Assembly: GCA_005878995.1 (NCBI GenBank)
Contig: VBME01000097.1
Location: 1,401-8,253 of the forward strand
Direction: 5' to 3'
Length of the DNA: 6,853 nt
DNA from: Methanobacteriota archaeon
Lineage (GTDB): Archaea > Thermoplasmatota > Thermoplasmata > RBG-16-68-12
Shown here in pieces: positions 1-5,806 of the stretch. Below the pieces are notes generated by a model. That model searched no databases. It worked only from the letters and a program-made list of their open reading frames with translations, and was not told the DNA's origin. Every line of letters begins with the position of its first letter. Positions within the stretch are counted from its first letter, which is position 1. Both the position numbers and the translations under genes were made by a program.

Positions 1-234
1 GGCCAAAGTCTCGCTCGGCGCTGGTCGCGCGTGGACTCACGGCGAATCTGTGGGTTAGCCCTCCTGGCGGTCCTCGCGTTGCTCGCGGTGGCGACGGGCC
101 CGTACGGCGTCGCACTCGCAGGCCTCGCGACCCTGGTGGGCGTCGTCCCCATCGCGCTTCGGGTTCGGCGCGTCCATCTGATGGCGGCCCTGCTCGTCCC
201 GGTCCTCCTGACGTACGCGGCTACGGGTGTCTGA
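1..234 (+). CDS. C-terminal end of a polytopic membrane protein (possibly TctA/DUF112-like permease), partial
   Basis: The frame is open from the first base of the window to a TGA at 232-234, so the gene probably starts outside. A GTG at 31 could begin a 67-residue protein, but the residues before it (GQSLARRWSRV) continue a plausible basic cytoplasmic loop, which favours a longer protein cut by the window edge. The visible part has two or three hydrophobic segments: roughly residues 17-33 and 36-53 of the open frame, then, after the basic RVRRVHL, a last helix up to the C-terminal TGV. A closing 'GV-RR-HLM-LL-PVLL' pattern resembles, from memory, the C-terminus of archaeal TctA-family (DUF112) permeases. 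That family link is an inference from a short tail. It could instead be any small multi-helix membrane protein. The gene is followed after 52 bases by the winged-helix gene on the same strand. Confidence 0.55.
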   Translation, partial: GQSLARRWSRVDSRRICGLALLAVLALLAVATGPYGVALAGLATLVGVVPIALRVRRVHLMAALLVPVLLTYAATGV

Positions 235-286
235 GAAAACGTAAAGAGGTCTCTCTCGCATCTGCATCCTCACTGCGGGTCCGTCG

Positions 287-1141
287 ATGCAACCCGGGCA
301 GGCGCGATCGGGGAACGTCGTTGACAGCTTGTCGTATATCCTCGCGAGTCGACAGCGGGAGCGGGTTCTCGCCGCGGTGATTCCGGGCCCTCAGACCCCT
401 GTTCAAATCTCGAAGCAGACGGGCCTCCGCCTTTCGCACGTCAGCCGGACCCTGGGGGAACTCGTCCGAGCGGACCTCTTGCAATGCGTGAGCGCAGAGC
501 GCCGCGGGAAGCTCTACGGGATCTCGAACCTCGGGGTCGCCGTGTTCGGCGAACTCGTGGACAACCGCGGCGACCGTTTGATCGCCCCGATGGTCCGCGG
601 AAGCCACTGCCAGAACTTCCATCACTGGGTCGCGGTCCATCACGGACGCGCCGCGGCGGACGAGGCGCTGATCGAGGTCGGATTGCATCCGGGCCGCCTG
701 AACGGGAACGGCTGGTACCCGGTCCGGTCCCTCCTTGGAATGCTCGACTACATCGAGGCCCACTTCGGCGACGGGACCTACGATACGATTCGCCGGATGA
801 TGCGAGACGAGGTCCCGAACTTCCTGACCCTGAAGCGGCTCGGGGCGCGGGCGTTGCCGTTCCCGATCCTTCTCGAGCTGATGCCCGGCGCCTACAACCG
901 GGAATTCAATCACGGTCGTCTCGAGGTCGAGGTCCACGCCCGCCACGCGCTGATGAAGAGCTACGACTGGATGAGCAGTCCGGCTCGTTGCGCCCTTCGT
1001 CTCGGCATGTACGAGGGCCTCCTCGCGATGGTCGGCGTCCGGGGAACCGTCTCGAAGGTCGCCTGCATGTTGCGGGGCGACCCGTACTGCGGATACGAGA
1101 TCGGATGGGCCGTCGAGAACGGAACATCAGTTGGTAAGTGA
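287..1141 (+). CDS. Winged-helix regulator with C-terminal V4R/HNOB-like sensor domain
   Basis: This is a 284-residue soluble protein. Residues about 17-92 form a winged helix-turn-helix of ArsR/MarR type: a helix containing RQRERVLAAV, then 'TPVQISKQTGLRLSHVSRTL' as the turn and recognition helix, then the wing 'ERRGKLYGIS'. The remainder (about 105-275) contains 'GWYPVRSLLGMLDYIE', a WMSSPARC segment, 'LGMYEGLLAMVG' and a closing C260-x7-C268 in 'CMLRGDPYCGYEIGW'. That ending resembles the small-molecule or haem-binding V4R/HNOB/DUF2378 group of domains. The expected role is a one-component transcription regulator that senses a small ligand or metal; the ligand cannot be read from the sequence. 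The ATG at 287 has no clear Shine-Dalgarno sequence. A weak A/T-rich element, aacgtaaag near 238-246, could be its TATA box, giving a short leader. The gene converges with nadM. The DNA-binding part is well supported and the C-terminal family assignment moderately so. Confidence 0.85.
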   Translation: MQPGQARSGNVVDSLSYILASRQRERVLAAVIPGPQTPVQISKQTGLRLSHVSRTLGELVRADLLQCVSAERRGKLYGISNLGVAVFGELVDNRGDRLIAPMVRGSHCQNFHHWVAVHHGRAAADEALIEVGLHPGRLNGNGWYPVRSLLGMLDYIEAHFGDGTYDTIRRMMRDEVPNFLTLKRLGARALPFPILLELMPGAYNREFNHGRLEVEVHARHALMKSYDWMSSPARCALRLGMYEGLLAMVGVRGTVSKVACMLRGDPYCGYEIGWAVENGTSVGK

Positions 1142-1170
1142 TTGGTAACTCGGCATTATCTCCCTCGACG

Positions 1171-1206
1171 CGGTCCCGGCACGCAAGGCAGGAATCCAGG
1201 GGACCG
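1171..1206. terminator. Inverted repeat between convergent genes, possible terminator
   Basis: CGGTCCC at 1171-1177 pairs perfectly with GGGACCG at 1200-1206 around a 22-base loop. It lies in the 145-base gap between the stops of the winged-helix gene and nadM, where a bidirectional terminator would be useful. There is no T-tract, which archaeal termination usually depends on, and a 7-bp GC-rich match could occur by chance. Nothing else recognisable was seen in this gap. Confidence 0.2.
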
Positions 1207-1286
1207 AAATCCTCGTTGGAGGGATGCCTGCCCGCGCCCGTCCCCGCGGGGAGTCGTGGACGGGACCTTTCCTCCCAGGCCGCCTG

Positions 1287-1832
1287 CTAGTCTTCGTGGT
1301 TCTCGCGGGTCCCGTACGGCGTCGAATACTTGTGGGTCTCCCGGATCCGCTCGACCCCGTCGATTTCCTTGATGTATTCCGCGACGACGGAGGGAACGAG
1401 GGATTCCCAGTCGCCGCCCTTCAACATCCGGTGTCGGACTTCCGTGCCGGAGAGGCGTTCGCGGTCGACGAGCGCGGGCGACAGCACCTTGAGGCCGTGC
1501 TCCCGGAAGAGCCGCACCACGAGGTCCGAGTTCGTGTACACGGCATCGAACCGAGGCACGAGGGACGTCACATGGCTCACCCAAACGCTGTGCACGTGAG
1601 TGTCGGGAATCGGGACGATGTGGTAGTCGTGGATGCCCTCCGCGTCGAGTGCCCGCTTGATCATCTCGTACCGCTCGCCCGCGGTGAACGGATTCTCCCC
1701 CGTGTGGCTGTATTGCGCCGACCCGATCCCCACGATGATTTCGTCGTTCGTCTCGAGGATCCGTCTCACGGTCGCGAGGTGCCCGCGGTGGAACGGCTGG
1801 AATCGACCGACGAACAGAGCGCGGCCGCTCAT
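1287..1832 (-). CDS. nadM: Nicotinamide-nucleotide adenylyltransferase (NMN adenylyltransferase, archaeal type)
   Basis: This 181-residue cytoplasmic enzyme joins NMN and ATP to give NAD+ and pyrophosphate, the last step of NAD synthesis. The nucleotidyltransferase signature is complete: GRFQPFHRGH at residues 9-18, with the (H/T)xGH motif as HRGH 15-18, and the second phosphate-binding motif SGTEVR at 128-133. The segment 'GSAQYSHTGENPFTAGER' (37-54) is also characteristic of the archaeal NadM family. Length is normal for the family (about 165-190). The ATG at 1832 was chosen over upstream in-frame codons because it follows a strong GGAGGAGG by a few bases, overlaps the stop of the preceding gene as ATGA, and starts directly before the first beta strand 'RALFVGRF'. 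It is the last gene of the lonB operon. The C-terminal 'HKYSTPYGTRENHED' is a polar tail. Confidence 0.95.
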   Translation of the reverse strand: MSGRALFVGRFQPFHRGHLATVRRILETNDEIIVGIGSAQYSHTGENPFTAGERYEMIKRALDAEGIHDYHIVPIPDTHVHSVWVSHVTSLVPRFDAVYTNSDLVVRLFREHGLKVLSPALVDRERLSGTEVRHRMLKGGDWESLVPSVVAEYIKEIDGVERIRETHKYSTPYGTRENHED

Positions 1833-1996
1833 TCGTCCTCCTCCGACATGAAATGGTCGATGTACGGACACTCCAGCGTGAGGAACTTGCGGCAGTGGAC
1901 GCACCGCCCGTCATCCTGGGCCGGCCCGAGGACCTCGTTGGACTCGTAACACGGCATCGGTTCGGAGAACTCGAACGGCTCGGATGGTCCGGCCAC
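1829..1996 (-). CDS. Small cysteine-containing protein, putative zinc-binding, between lonB and nadM
   Basis: This is a 55-residue frame starting at GTG 1996 and ending at TGA 1829-1831. It contains C16, then C32-V-H-C35, then C43, with H34 and H48 nearby; the C-x2-C plus outlying cysteines look like a small zinc-ribbon-type metal site. The rest is acidic (starts AGPSEPFEFSEP, ends SEEDE). Two things make the frame convincing: a GGGAGGGA Shine-Dalgarno sequence (2001-2008) at good spacing before GTG, and a 4-base ATGA overlap with nadM at its end. It begins 16 bases after the lonB stop, so the three genes should be cotranscribed and translationally coupled. I do not recognise the family. Possible roles are a LonB adaptor or a free metal-binding protein, but neither can be shown here. 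Confidence 0.8.
   Translation of the reverse strand: MAGPSEPFEFSEPMPCYESNEVLGPAQDDGRCVHCRKFLTLECPYIDHFMSEEDE
1837..1844 (-). promoter_or_regulatory. Shine-Dalgarno sequence of nadM
   Basis: On the - strand GGAGGAGG lies 4 bases (7 from its first GGAGG) before the ATG at 1832. It is inside the end of the upstream small gene, and fixes the nadM start at the ATGA overlap rather than at an upstream codon. Confidence 0.75.
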
Positions 1997-2000
1997 GGGC

Positions 2001-2008
2001 TCCCTCCC
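2001..2008 (-). promoter_or_regulatory. Shine-Dalgarno sequence of the 55-residue protein
   Basis: GGGAGGGA on the - strand is 4 bases before the GTG at 1996 (6 from its internal GGAGG). It sits in the 16-base gap after the lonB stop. It supports the GTG as a true start even though the gene is very short. Confidence 0.7.
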
Positions 2009-2012
2009 GGAT

Positions 2013-3998
2013 TCAGTGAGGGACCGCGCTGGGGCCCGGTTTGTCCGGCGTCATCTTGGGTATGAGGGCCGCGAGCTTGCTGATGAGCCCGGACTTCTTC
2101 GGACCCACGAGCGCCACCTCGAGGACTTCGCTCAGCGTGTCCACGGGGACGATCTCAATTTTGCCCTGGTACTTGTCCTCCAGGAGGACGTCCTTCAAGT
2201 TCGCGCGGGGAATCACGACTTTGTGGAGCCCCAGCTCCGCCGCGGCCTCGATCTTGGCCGTCACACCGCCGACCGGGAGGACTTGTCCGCGGACGCTGAG
2301 GGACCCCGTCATCGCGACCGTCTGATTCACCGGGACCTCTTCGAGCGCGCTGATGACCGCCGTGGCGACGGAGATCGACGCGCTGTCGCCCTCCGTGCCT
2401 TCCCGCGATCCGACGAACTGGACGTGGATGTCGTGGTTCGAAATGTCTTCGCCCGTGTACTTCTTGATCAGGGCCGCGACGTTCTCGACCGCTTCTTTGG
2501 CGATCTCTCCGAGGCGCCCGGTCGCGATGATCCGGCCACCCTGTTTCGCTTGGGCCGGCGTCACCTCGGCGGCGATCGGCAAGACGATGCCGCTGAACTC
2601 GGCGATCGAATTGTCGCCGACGAGGACCGCGAGGCCGTTCACCATGCCGACGATTGCGCCTTCCGTGATGAACGTCTGGTACTCCTTGCCGCGCTCGATC
2701 ATCCGGTCCGCGACTTGCTGCTCGAGAGAGCGCGCAATCCGTTTCGCGTTCAGGACGTCTTTCGCCGTGACGAGGGGCGACCCCTCTTCCTGGGCGATGT
2801 CGCCGGCTACACGGATCAGCCCTCCGAGTTCCCGGAGCCGCAGCGTCAACTGACCGCGGCGGCCTGCGCGCCGTTGCGCTTCCCGGAGAATCTCGAGGAC
2901 GGCGGTGCGGTCGAAGTGCGGGATCTTGCGGTCCTTCGCGACCTCTTGGGCCACGAACCGGACGAGCTTCAGTCGGTTGTCTTCTGTGTCCAGCATCGTG
3001 CTCTTCATGTAAATTTCGTATCCGTATCCGCGGATCCGGGATCGCAGCGCCGGGTGCATCCCCTGGACCGCGTCGAGGTTTCCGGCGGCGACGAGGATGA
3101 AGTCGCACGGCACGGCCTCCGTCTTGACCATGGCGCCGGAGGACCGCTCGCTCTGCCCGACGATCGAGAACTTCTTCTCTTGCATCGCGGTGAGCAGACT
3201 CTGCTGGCTCTCCATGCGGAGCACGTTGATCTCATCGACGAACAGGACGCCCTTGTGGGCCTTGTGGATCGCCCCGGCCTCGACGCGCTCGTGGGCCGGC
3301 GTCTCGAGCCCTCCACTCTGGAACGGATCATGTTTCACGTCGCCGAGCAGCGCGCCCGCATGGCTGCCGGTCGCGTCGATGAAGGGCGGCATCTCATCGG
3401 GCGTGTGGTTCACGAGGAGCTTCGGGACCATCAGGTTCTCCTGACGGTGGGTCGTGTACCGCGTCGCGATGTAGATGATCGCGGCCACCAAGATTCCGAA
3501 CAAGATGATGTTTGGCGCGTCCGTGCGGAATTGGGGAGTCTGCGCGCCCCAGTCGTATGCCAGGATCACGCTCAGCCCGATGATGAAGAACACGATCGTC
3601 ATGACCATGGACGCCTTCTGCTCGCGGCGCTGCATCGCCTCGGCCTTCTGGGCGTTGACGATTTCGCGCCCTTTCCCGGAAGGAACCACCCGAATCTTCG
3701 GTTCGTTCGGATCCTCCGGGTTGTGATAGACGATGATGTCCTGCAAGTCGTCCCGCGGCAGCATTTCGGTCATCGATCGGGCGAGCATCGACTTGCCCGT
3801 GCCGGGGTCACCGATGAGCATCACGTGCCGCTTCTGCTCCGACGCCTTGCGGATCACTTCAACGGCGCGCTCTTGGCCGATCACCTGGTCCACGAGTCGT
3901 TCCGGAATCTTGACCTCCGCCGTCGAGCGGAAATCTAGCTTGTTGATCCAGGAGTCCACAGGAGGGAGTTCCTCGGGTTCTCCCGGCGTCTCCACCAT
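2013..3998 (-). CDS. lonB: Archaeal membrane-bound ATP-dependent protease LonB
   Basis: This 661-residue protein is the archaeal membrane-anchored Lon: an AAA+ ATPase fused to a Ser-Lys protease that degrades damaged and regulatory proteins at the inner face of the membrane. With ATG 3998 as residue 1, Walker A GDPGTGKS is at 63-70. Two transmembrane helices are inserted between Walker A and Walker B (about 130-148 and 162-179), the hallmark of archaeal LonB. Walker B 'VLFVDEIN' is at 251-258, and sensor-1 is the Asn of 'VAAGN' at 307. The protease domain covers about 445-630, with catalytic Ser539 in 'EGTEGDSAS' and Lys582 in 'GGVTAKIEA', so it looks fully active. An in-frame GTG at 4037 would add 13 residues, but it lies upstream of the transcript start predicted from the TATA box at 4046-4054, so ATG 3998 is preferred. 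It is the first gene of the operon with the small cysteine protein and nadM. Confidence 0.97.
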   Translation of the reverse strand: MVETPGEPEELPPVDSWINKLDFRSTAEVKIPERLVDQVIGQERAVEVIRKASEQKRHVMLIGDPGTGKSMLARSMTEMLPRDDLQDIIVYHNPEDPNEPKIRVVPSGKGREIVNAQKAEAMQRREQKASMVMTIVFFIIGLSVILAYDWGAQTPQFRTDAPNIILFGILVAAIIYIATRYTTHRQENLMVPKLLVNHTPDEMPPFIDATGSHAGALLGDVKHDPFQSGGLETPAHERVEAGAIHKAHKGVLFVDEINVLRMESQQSLLTAMQEKKFSIVGQSERSSGAMVKTEAVPCDFILVAAGNLDAVQGMHPALRSRIRGYGYEIYMKSTMLDTEDNRLKLVRFVAQEVAKDRKIPHFDRTAVLEILREAQRRAGRRGQLTLRLRELGGLIRVAGDIAQEEGSPLVTAKDVLNAKRIARSLEQQVADRMIERGKEYQTFITEGAIVGMVNGLAVLVGDNSIAEFSGIVLPIAAEVTPAQAKQGGRIIATGRLGEIAKEAVENVAALIKKYTGEDISNHDIHVQFVGSREGTEGDSASISVATAVISALEEVPVNQTVAMTGSLSVRGQVLPVGGVTAKIEAAAELGLHKVVIPRANLKDVLLEDKYQGKIEIVPVDTLSEVLEVALVGPKKSGLISKLAALIPKMTPDKPGPSAVPH

Positions 3999-4045
3999 CT
4001 TCTGACCGGCCCCACGCCTGGTGTAGTTCGAATACACGACGCCTC

Positions 4046-4054
4046 TACTTAAAC
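4046..4054 (-). promoter_or_regulatory. TATA box of the lonB operon
   Basis: On the - strand GTTTAAGTA is preceded by the purine-rich CAAAGT that could act as BRE. A transcript start about 25 bases downstream, near 4024, would leave a leader of about 26 bases before the ATG at 3998. The 106 bases between the box and the first GTPase gene hold no other gene that I can support. Confidence 0.6.
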
Positions 4055-4159
4055 ACTTTGACCTAGAAAACTCGAATGAGACAGCTCATGCGATAGGCGG
4101 TCCTCCGGGGACGCGCAAACGTTCTACGAAGTTGAAACCGTTCGAGGAAAGCCGATGCG

Positions 4160-4693
4160 CTAAGACGCCCGCTGCGTGATCATCTGCGCGAGCTTCGAGA
4201 ACGCGACTTCGACGTTCTCGCCGGTCTTGGCAGAGGTGAAGAGGTAAGGCGAGCCATGGGCCTGAGCCTCGCCCTGGAGGTCTGCCCGACTCACGACCAT
4301 CTGGTCCTTCAGGTCGCACTTGTTCCCCAGATACGCAATCGGGACGTTGCCCGTGACCTTGACCACGGCTGCGACCCAGTCGCCCAGGTCGTCGAGCGTT
4401 TCCTTCCGTGTGAGGTCGCACACGGCGAGCACGCCCTGGGCCCCGTGGAAGTACGCTTCCTTCAGCAGCTCTCGGAACCCTTTTTCACCCATGATGTCCC
4501 AAATCGTCATGTCGACGTCGATCCCGCCGTTCGGGCCATCGACCCGGATCTCCTTCTTCGAGACCTTCGCGCCGAGGGTCGAGATGTATCGATCGTCGAA
4601 CTGGTCCTGGATGAACCGGCGGATCAGGCACGTCTTGCCGACGGCGCCCTCGCCGACGAGGCAGACCTTAACCTTCATTTTCTGGCGGTCCAT
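4160..4693 (-). CDS. Ras/Rab-like small GTPase (paralogue 1)
   Basis: This 177-residue protein has the full Ras-superfamily motif set: P-loop GEGAVGKT (14-21), switch I Thr39 in 'ISTLGAK', G3 WDIMG (65-69), G4 NKCD (124-127) and G5 TSAK (153-156). It should be a GTP-dependent molecular switch; the effector is unknown. The usual DTAGQ is DIMGE here, placing Glu70 at the position of Ras Gln61, while the residue matching Ras Gly12 is Gly16. The C-terminus (MITQRAS) has no cysteine for prenylation and there is no membrane helix, so it is predicted cytosolic or peripheral. The ATG at 4693 has a GAGG six bases upstream; Met6 in the conserved MKVKVCLVGE is a less likely start. It closely resembles the paralogue at 5794-6357. 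It is monocistronic, with its own TATA box, and lies upstream of lonB. Confidence 0.93.
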   Translation of the reverse strand: MDRQKMKVKVCLVGEGAVGKTCLIRRFIQDQFDDRYISTLGAKVSKKEIRVDGPNGGIDVDMTIWDIMGEKGFRELLKEAYFHGAQGVLAVCDLTRKETLDDLGDWVAAVVKVTGNVPIAYLGNKCDLKDQMVVSRADLQGEAQAHGSPYLFTSAKTGENVEVAFSKLAQMITQRAS

Positions 4694-4735
4694 CTCCGTC
4701 CTCGAGCTAGGCGCGGCGCTCGGACACGTCTCAGG

Positions 4736-4743
4736 TTATAAAT
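4736..4743 (-). promoter_or_regulatory. TATA box of GTPase paralogue 1
   Basis: On the - strand ATTTATAA is the best TATA match in the window. The predicted start near 4714 leaves a leader of about 21 bases to ATG 4693. A perfect inverted repeat lies 13 bases upstream of it. Confidence 0.7.
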
Positions 4744-4756
4744 CCGTTGTCCAGCG

Positions 4757-4774
4757 GTTATCTCTTGAGATAAC
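4757..4774. promoter_or_regulatory. Perfect palindrome upstream of the GTPase 1 TATA box, possible operator
   Basis: gttatctc-tt-gagataac has two 8-base arms that pair exactly around 2 bases. It is A/T-rich in a GC-rich region and lies 13 bases upstream of the TATA box, where an archaeal activator dimer or a TBP/TFB-recruiting factor would bind. It could alternatively be a weak terminator for paralogue 2, whose stop is 36 bases further upstream, but the 2-base loop is too tight for a good RNA hairpin and no T-tract follows. Confidence 0.5.
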
Positions 4775-4809
4775 AGGCCGTTGAGGAGGATTTGCGGACC
4801 CGCTTTCCT

Positions 4810-5367
4810 TCAGGCTTCGCCGCGGCGTCCAATCGCTTCCGCAAGCGATTTGAACGCCTCGTTCACGCCGGAGCCGGTCTTGGCGGACGAGAAGTAGTGT
4901 GGCGCCGTGTGGATGGAGCTCATGCGCGCCAATTCCTCTTGGCTCACGACGAGCCGTTCCGTGAGGTCCATCTTGTTCCCCAGGAACACGATCGGGACGT
5001 TGCCGACCTGTTTGCGGATCATCTGAACCCAGTTGTTCAGGTCGTAGAAGGTATCTTTGCGGGTCATGTCGCAGACCGCGATCACGCCGTGGGAGCCCTC
5101 GAAGTAAGCGTCCCGGAGCAGAGCCCGGAACCCCTTTTCTCCCATGATGTCCCACACCATCATGTCGAGCGACGCCGGTGCGCCGCGCCACCTCACGTCG
5201 ACCGTCTTCTTCGTGACCTTCGTGCCGACCGTCGCGATGTATCGGTCATCGAATTCGTCTTGCACGAACCGTTTGATCAGGGAGGTCTTCCCGACCGCCA
5301 CGTCGCCGACCAGGCACACCTTCGCTTTGAGGTGCTTTTGCCCGGCAACGGCGGGCGTTGCCATCAT
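4810..5367 (-). CDS. Ras/Rab-like small GTPase (paralogue 2, divergent)
   Basis: This 185-residue small GTPase has P-loop GDVAVGKT (21-28), switch I Thr46 in 'IATVGTK', G3 WDIMG (72-76), G4 NKMD (131-134) and G5 SSAK (160-163). Val23 occupies the position of Ras Gly12 and Glu77 that of Gln61; both replacements would slow GTP hydrolysis in Ras, so this copy is predicted to stay GTP-bound unless a partner supplies catalysis. It has a longer N-terminus than its two paralogues (MMATPAVAGQKHL) and differs most from them. There is no C-terminal cysteine and no membrane helix. Start: the TATA-like TACATAAG at 5389-5396 is about 25 bases before the ATG pair at 5367/5364, which suggests a leaderless transcript. 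Its stop is 117 bases before the start of paralogue 1, with a promoter between them, so the two are probably separate units. Confidence 0.93.
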   Translation of the reverse strand: MMATPAVAGQKHLKAKVCLVGDVAVGKTSLIKRFVQDEFDDRYIATVGTKVTKKTVDVRWRGAPASLDMMVWDIMGEKGFRALLRDAYFEGSHGVIAVCDMTRKDTFYDLNNWVQMIRKQVGNVPIVFLGNKMDLTERLVVSQEELARMSSIHTAPHYFSSAKTGSGVNEAFKSLAEAIGRRGEA

Positions 5368-5388
5368 GCGCCACCCATCGAGCAGGGT

Positions 5389-5396
5389 CTTATGTA
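5389..5396 (-). promoter_or_regulatory. TATA box of GTPase paralogue 2
   Basis: On the - strand TACATAAG is centred about 25 bases before ATG 5367, placing the transcript start at or next to the start codon (leaderless). A second A/T-rich element, TAATACTTATC near 5422-5432, lies further upstream. Confidence 0.5.
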
Positions 5397-5454
5397 CCGT
5401 GAGGACGCGAGTATCGCCCCTGATAAGTATTACCGGTCGCGGCCAACCGGCGGG

Positions 5455-5754
5455 TTAACGACCGGACACCCGTCGATATTTTCGTTGGAAGCGCCTCCAT
5501 CGCCTCCAGATTGGGAATGAAAGCCCCGCGCCGGCAAGAAGACCCATTGCCTGGGCGGGAAGCAACGCGACGCCCAAGAGATGGGTCAAGGCCAGGCTTA
5601 CAAGGAGCCACGTGACAATGGTGACGGAGGCTGCGGCGACCCCAAGCGGATCTCCTCCCAGATAGCCGACCGAGTCCCCACCTCCTGCCTTACGCTCCGC
5701 GGATTGGCAACTGCGATGGATGCTCAGCCCTATATCATCTCCTGGACGGCCCGG
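5455..5754 (-). CDS. Open frame for a small two-helix membrane protein without a standard start; short gene or remnant
   Basis: In the spacer between GTPase paralogues 2 and 3 a - strand frame is open for 99 codons, from after a stop at 5755-5757 to TAA 5455-5457. Its second half is a clear membrane hairpin: hydrophobic residues about 39-65 (with 'VTIVTWLLVSLALTHLLGVA'), a short turn, a second hydrophobic stretch 66-83, and a strongly basic tail 'WRRWRRFQRKYRR'. Such a hydrophobic-then-basic pattern is unlikely as chance noise. No ATG, GTG or TTG precedes the first helix. Candidates are CTG at 5727 or 5661, or a frameshift joining the frame to GTG 5681, which overlaps a GGAGG. A TATA-like TGATATAG near 5731-5738 is upstream. 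It may be a real gene with an unusual start, or a decayed one. The family is not recognised. Confidence 0.4.
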   Translation of the reverse strand, partial: PGRPGDDIGLSIHRSCQSAERKAGGGDSVGYLGGDPLGVAAASVTIVTWLLVSLALTHLLGVALLPAQAMGLLAGAGLSFPIWRRWRRFQRKYRRVSGR

Positions 5755-5781
5755 TTAACGGCGACCAGTCGCCCAGACTGC

Positions 5782-5806
5782 CCCTGATAATTCTTATTCT
5801 TCAGGG
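5782..5806 (-). terminator. Hairpin across the stop codon of GTPase paralogue 3
   Basis: ccctga (5782-5787) pairs with tcaggg (5801-5806) around a 13-base A/T-rich loop that contains the TAA stop of paralogue 3. It may be a 3' end structure, but the stem is only 6 bp and no T-run follows on the - strand. Confidence 0.25.

Noticed and set aside
221..946. 241-codon - strand frame opposite the winged-helix gene
   Set aside because: Low-complexity Arg/Glu/Asp/Val composition, no motifs, and the + strand frame encodes a coherent HTH protein over the same bases.
1224..1949. 241-codon + strand frame opposite nadM and the small cysteine gene
   Set aside because: It is the antisense image of nadM, which has full catalytic motifs; no domain is visible in the + strand translation.
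2016..3938. 640-codon + strand open frame antisense to lonB
   Set aside because: It is Arg/Asp/Leu-rich composition mirrored from lonB, has no recognisable motif, and lies wholly opposite a complete protease gene; high GC makes such antisense frames common.
2013..4037. LonB starting at GTG 4037 (674 residues)
   Set aside because: The TATA box at 4046-4054 predicts transcription starting near 4024, downstream of this GTG; the extra residues [13 protein letters not shown] are unlike the start of the family. ATG 3998 fits better.
4038..4159. Possible small gene or RNA between lonB and GTPase paralogue 1
   Set aside because: Apart from the lonB promoter no coherent short frame, tRNA-like fold or repeat could be supported.
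4256..5520. Long + strand frames (4256-4741, 4320-4784, 4792-5520) opposite GTPase paralogues 1 and 2
   Set aside because: They run antisense to genes with all five G motifs and look alike only because the paralogues beneath them are alike.
5390..5611. 73-codon - strand frame in the GTPase spacer
   Set aside because: It is Arg/Gly/Pro/Ser-rich with no domain and overlaps, in another frame, the much more protein-like membrane-hairpin frame at 5455-5754.
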